This document shows, piece by piece, positions 59,788 to 64,000 of a DNA stretch of 64,000 bases (position 1 is the stretch's first letter; each line of letters opens with the position of its first letter). The stretch covers positions 32,077,979-32,141,978 of the forward strand of contig NC_134421.1 in assembly GCF_030867145.1 (NCBI RefSeq), written 5' to 3'. The notes below the pieces were generated by a model, which worked only from the letters and a program-made list of their open reading frames with translations, did not search any database and was not told the origin of the DNA. The translations under genes and the position numbers were made by a program. This stretch comes from Opisthocomus hoazin (lineage: Eukaryota; Chordata; Aves; Opisthocomiformes; Opisthocomidae).

Positions 59788-62700
59788 TCACTCAGTCTCA
59801 CAGGCTTTGTGTCCTAAAACAAGCCAAGACAGGGATGTAGCAGCAGAGGGCAAGTGCAAGGAGCCAGCGGGGTGCCTGAGCCAGCATGACAAGCAGTTGT
59901 TTCAGCACACCCAGATATTAACTTGACAAGTTTTTTTGTAGGCATCATGGCAAAGGAGAGCTTTAATGAGGGATTTCAAGGAGAATAATGATGTAGCTTC
60001 ACAGATGTTTACAGGCAGCTTCACCCAAGCATCAGTAATTAGCACTGACAATACTTACTCTCTTCGATGGGCGTGGAGGTTTTGAGGGGTGTCTGAATGA
60101 GCTAGCTTGAGTACCCTAGGCAGCAGACAAACAGTGTGACAGTATATGCTGCAAACATACCCAGCTTCGCCACATAGTTAATTAACCAAGCTGCAGTATC
60201 ACATCACGCTGTTTCCAATAGTTGGCAGTCTTGTTCAGAGGTATCAGAGCCATCTCTCTGCGTGGCAGTGTACTGATGCTGTGTGGAGATTCCCTGGAAT
60301 GACTGTAGGATAGTGAAGTATGGTAGGATTGTTTTATTTACTTTCCTCTGCATCTGGAAGTTTCTTTATAATACATTGCCTTTTCTGGGTCATATTTAAG
60401 AATGGGAAATAGCATATTGATTTTGTCTTGCCAGTGAAGAAATGTGAACCTGTCAACATCTATGGTCGTTCCATCCAGAAGGCTGATCCTCCATCTCTCT
60501 GCCAACTGTAATGTGCTGAAAAAATAGTTTTATTGGAGCGACAGAAAAAAAATATTTTGGACAATTAATCAACATTCAGTCTGGCTGTAACAGTTCAACA
60601 GTATGTAATAAAATTGCTTTTTCTTTTTACCCAGAAGTATTCCCTTCTAGTCTGAAACTTAAATCATTTTGGCAGCAAGCTCTGGGCAGCTGTGTAGCCA
60701 CAATCAGTTCAAGCTAGTATCAAAATCTTAAGCAAATATGATTTTAAACAATCTTGTGGGAATTTCTTTTCTAACTAATTGTTCTGCATTTTGGATTGGT
60801 CTGTATCCAGTCTAAGTCTTTATGTCCAAATGTCATGGCTCGACACTCTCTCTGTCTGCTGATAGTGAACTATATCAAAATTCAGCCACCAAACAACATA
60901 GAAGTTCAGAAAATTTCACATAAAGGCCTGAGTCCCTTGTTGCAGTTTGGAATCTTCTCCGATTTCTACATAAAAATATGAAATTTCAGAAATGACTGTT
61001 GTCCTCGCTGTCTCTGAATAGTTTTTTTAAGCTGCTGACTATCACTGTAGACAAGAAGAAATCTTAGGTTTTATCCCTAGAGGGTTACTCTTCATATTCA
61101 AATCAGTTTCAAACCTTAGCTCAGAGACTCCTGAGAGCTCCTCAGTCTTGTTTCTTCCAGGATAAAGGACTGGGCCTGAGGCCACATTAAGAAGAGGAAA
61201 GGCAGAGGGAAGATCCCTACAAGGGCTGCCATACTGCTCTTGTACCATAGAGGCACAAAGGGAGAAGCAAGAGCAAAACATATTTCTTCTGGGCTATCCT
61301 TCCCTTGCAGCCACACAGCTATTCCAAAACTCTTCAAATGGCAGCATCTGCTATATGCATGATTTCCAGAGGTCCATCAGAAATGGCCAAGAAATGGGCT
61401 GCGGCTGCCATACCCAGAAGGCTGCCTGCCCCGGGCAACTCAGTTTTGCCTATGCCTTCAGCCAGCTCTGCCTACATTTGTGCGGCATGAAAATGCTATC
61501 TTTTATCTACGTCATTGAAATATTTATCAGAGCCAAATCTGAATTTGGGGACATAAGAAGAAATACCAGCATCCCCTAATGTGAAAGACTCACTTTAAAG
61601 CCTTAAAGCAGAGTTCTGATTTCTTAGAAACTGAGAACTGAACTGTCTGTAGGCATTTTCCAAAGCAGCACTGCAGATCTTCCTCCCACACACATTTCTC
61701 CCTAGCTTGAAATCCTATGCCTTTTTGCTCAGAGAGAGCATCTGTATCTTTTGGTCTGATACTGAATATTTTTGGCTCCTGGACCTCACCAGTCTACACA
61801 GCTCTTGTGAGATGGTGGATTAGAAGCAAGGCAGCAAAAGGCAGCAACGTACAACTTTTTGAGGACAAGAGAGTACCACAGACTAGTGAACTATTTCAGT
61901 CTTAATACAAACAGATTTAAAGCCAAACTGAACCCTTGAGCATGGAAAAAAAGAAGAGAAGTGATTTTATCCATCTTAACTTTTCAAACTATGAAGATCA
62001 GATGCTTACTTTTGGACTACATCCTCCCTCTGACTCAGAAATAACCACTGTAACTACATTATACTGTCCTGAGATGTAGAGGCTGATGAAAGAGAAGGTA
62101 AGTAATCTGATTGGCTGATGCCTGGTCTTAATTTTCTTAAAATAATTAGGGCAAGATATTAAGAATGCTACTAATTAATAAGAATGACAGAATGATAATC
62201 TGTTTCTCTGCATGACTGTGACACTAATCCAATCATAGATCGATTTCTAGAAGAAAATAAACAGCTATCTCTTTACAATGTCTTAGGTCATCAGCTGCTT
62301 CTGACATATCTTGCCCTGGGGAGAATATTCTTGGCTGGTATTGCCTAATCATACTTCAAAATTTTGCCTTTTAGCAGACTGTCATCTCTTTAAATCAAGA
62401 CCTACTATCTATTTAAATCAAGTGTCATTGTACCTTATTTGCTGATAGAAGGAAACAGTAGAGAAAAAGCTCTGAGCTTCCTCCAGGTAACAGAGTTTTA
62501 AAGGATGCGTTTAGAGTATAGCTTTGACCAGAGCACCTGACCTCAGCCCCTCTGTCACAAAACTCCCTTTGTTTTCAGTGTAAACACTGCTGATTAAGGA
62601 GAGAACTTGTCTACTGATCCATTTAATCTCTGCCAGATCTCTACCCTCTGTCTCTTAATCCATCATTTTTTGAAGTGACACCACTGCTCACCATCTCATC

Positions 62701-64000
62701 CATTACACAGAATACCTGCTAATGGAAACCTCCCACAGGTCAGACTGAACTTGAAAAACATGGGCATTAGTGAAAATAAAATATATAGAAAAATCTGAAA
62801 TTGAGAGCTGAGCTAGAGAATGGTAGCTCCCTACTTTTAACCAGCCCAGAGGTCTTCTTTTCACTTACTTCTTGAGACAATTTTACTTTGGTTGTACTTC
62901 ATTTTCCAGGTGTCAGGGTTAGACACAAATCTAGTTTATCACTAGCGTATTTGTACTTTTATTTGAAACTACTTCATATTAGATGTTTTTAAGTCTAGAG
63001 CACGTGTTATTTGTTTAACATTCAAACTGAATTTAGAAAGATGAAGGAAAACATTGCAATGCATTTCGTCCATGCAAACTTAACTAACTGCAAACATATA
63101 AACTGTAATAAGTTTAAAAAAATCTTTTGTAAATCAAATTCACTTTCCTCAAAAGAGTATTTGAAAATTAAAGCAAAAGGCCTTTACTCTGGCATGTTAT
63201 ACTGTGCTGTTGTTTTCAATCAACTGTGACTTTCCCTAAAGGAAAAGCCCCAGTTTACACTAAATGCAATATTGCAAGCTTCAGAACCTCTGATATTAGC
63301 ATGAGTTGAAGAGTGAAGTAGGCAGGAATTGTTTCCTTTCTGGAGATTAACTTGCAAAAATTTTCTCTCTTTTTGCCACATTGAGAAGAGGGAATCTTTT
63401 TCCTCTCTATTTTCTTCAAGAAAAAAAATGTCTTTGAAAACCACAATATGGAGGATACCAGCAGCAAGAAGGAAGCAGGCAGACCAGAGTGTGAAAACCA
63501 TGTACAAAAGCAAAAGAATGTTGAAGCCTCATTTTTTATTACCCTTAGCAGGAAATTAAGTCTGGGCAGTGAGATTGCTTCTCCTTGGTACGTCTCCTAG
63601 GTTTCATAGACTGCTTGGTTGGGATGCAAACCAGACAGGCTAGAGGAAATACAAGAAACTACGGAGAAAACACAGTGGAATAGAATTTCCACTTCCCTGC
63701 AGAGGGTAACTAGTTAGTTAAGCTGATGATGGAAGGACTGCAGAGCTTCTGTACTGACTGCCTCGTATTTCTTCTCAAAAGAAAGGCAATAACTGCTAAT
63801 ATTGCTATTAAGGCCCCTCCTAATTAAGTATGTAACATTGAAAAACAATTTCTTGTATGTTTTTTTTTTCTTCCCCAGGAGGACGTAGTTTTATCATATG
63901 TAATCAAGAATTTGAATTTCACAAACTGACGTTCACAAAACTACAGTCCTAATGTGCTATGTGATACAGGGCTGTATGAAGGACAAAATTGTTCTACTTA
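59788..64000. other. AT-rich DNA, no gene seen
   Basis: The last 4.2 kb have no open frame above about 97 codons and no recognisable repeat ends. Overlapping frames on both strands at 61042-61579 and 63220-63559 look accidental. Confidence 0.55.

Overview
This is an AT-rich, gene-poor stretch of a bird nuclear genome. The bird assignment rests on several CR1 LINE copies with the typical 3' tails of ATTCTATG/ATTCTGTG repeats, and on LTR families of the kind found in birds. I found no host exon, tRNA, rRNA or CpG-island promoter that I can support. All recognisable coding sequence belongs to transposable elements. The species cannot be fixed from this window.

The main object is a full-length ERVL-like endogenous retrovirus on the + strand (6604-13228). 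It has two 411-bp LTRs that differ at five sites by eye, TG...CA ends, and a perfect 5-bp target duplication (CTTGT). A lysine-tRNA-type primer binding site follows the 5' LTR. The long reading frame 7144-12324 stays in one phase throughout and is cut only by a TGA (8200) and a TAG (9136). It encodes a Gag with a hydrophobic N-terminus, a capsid-like half, and a Pol of about 1,060 residues carrying protease, reverse transcriptase, RNase H and integrase, each with its catalytic residues. There is no env and no recognisable dUTPase. A solo LTR of the same family (58538-58964, duplication TCTTC) lies 45 kb downstream inside an ancient CR1.

Other repeats, left to right: a 1,076-bp solo LTR on the - strand (16500-17575) and a relative on the + strand (27991-28890); ancient CR1 remnants (17960-18090, 26785-27420); two solo LTRs on the - strand with near-perfect duplications (31400-31783, 51045-51759); a probable 883-bp LTR with duplication CATCC (35671-36553); a nest in which a - strand CR1 with endonuclease but a deleted reverse transcriptase (37937-40530) sits inside an older + strand CR1; further - strand CR1s at 45113-46335 and 57741-58200; a short + strand CR1 at 48930-49110; and an LTR with TATA box and poly(A) hairpin at 59280-59787. 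The spaces between are AT-rich, apparently non-coding DNA with scattered simple repeats.
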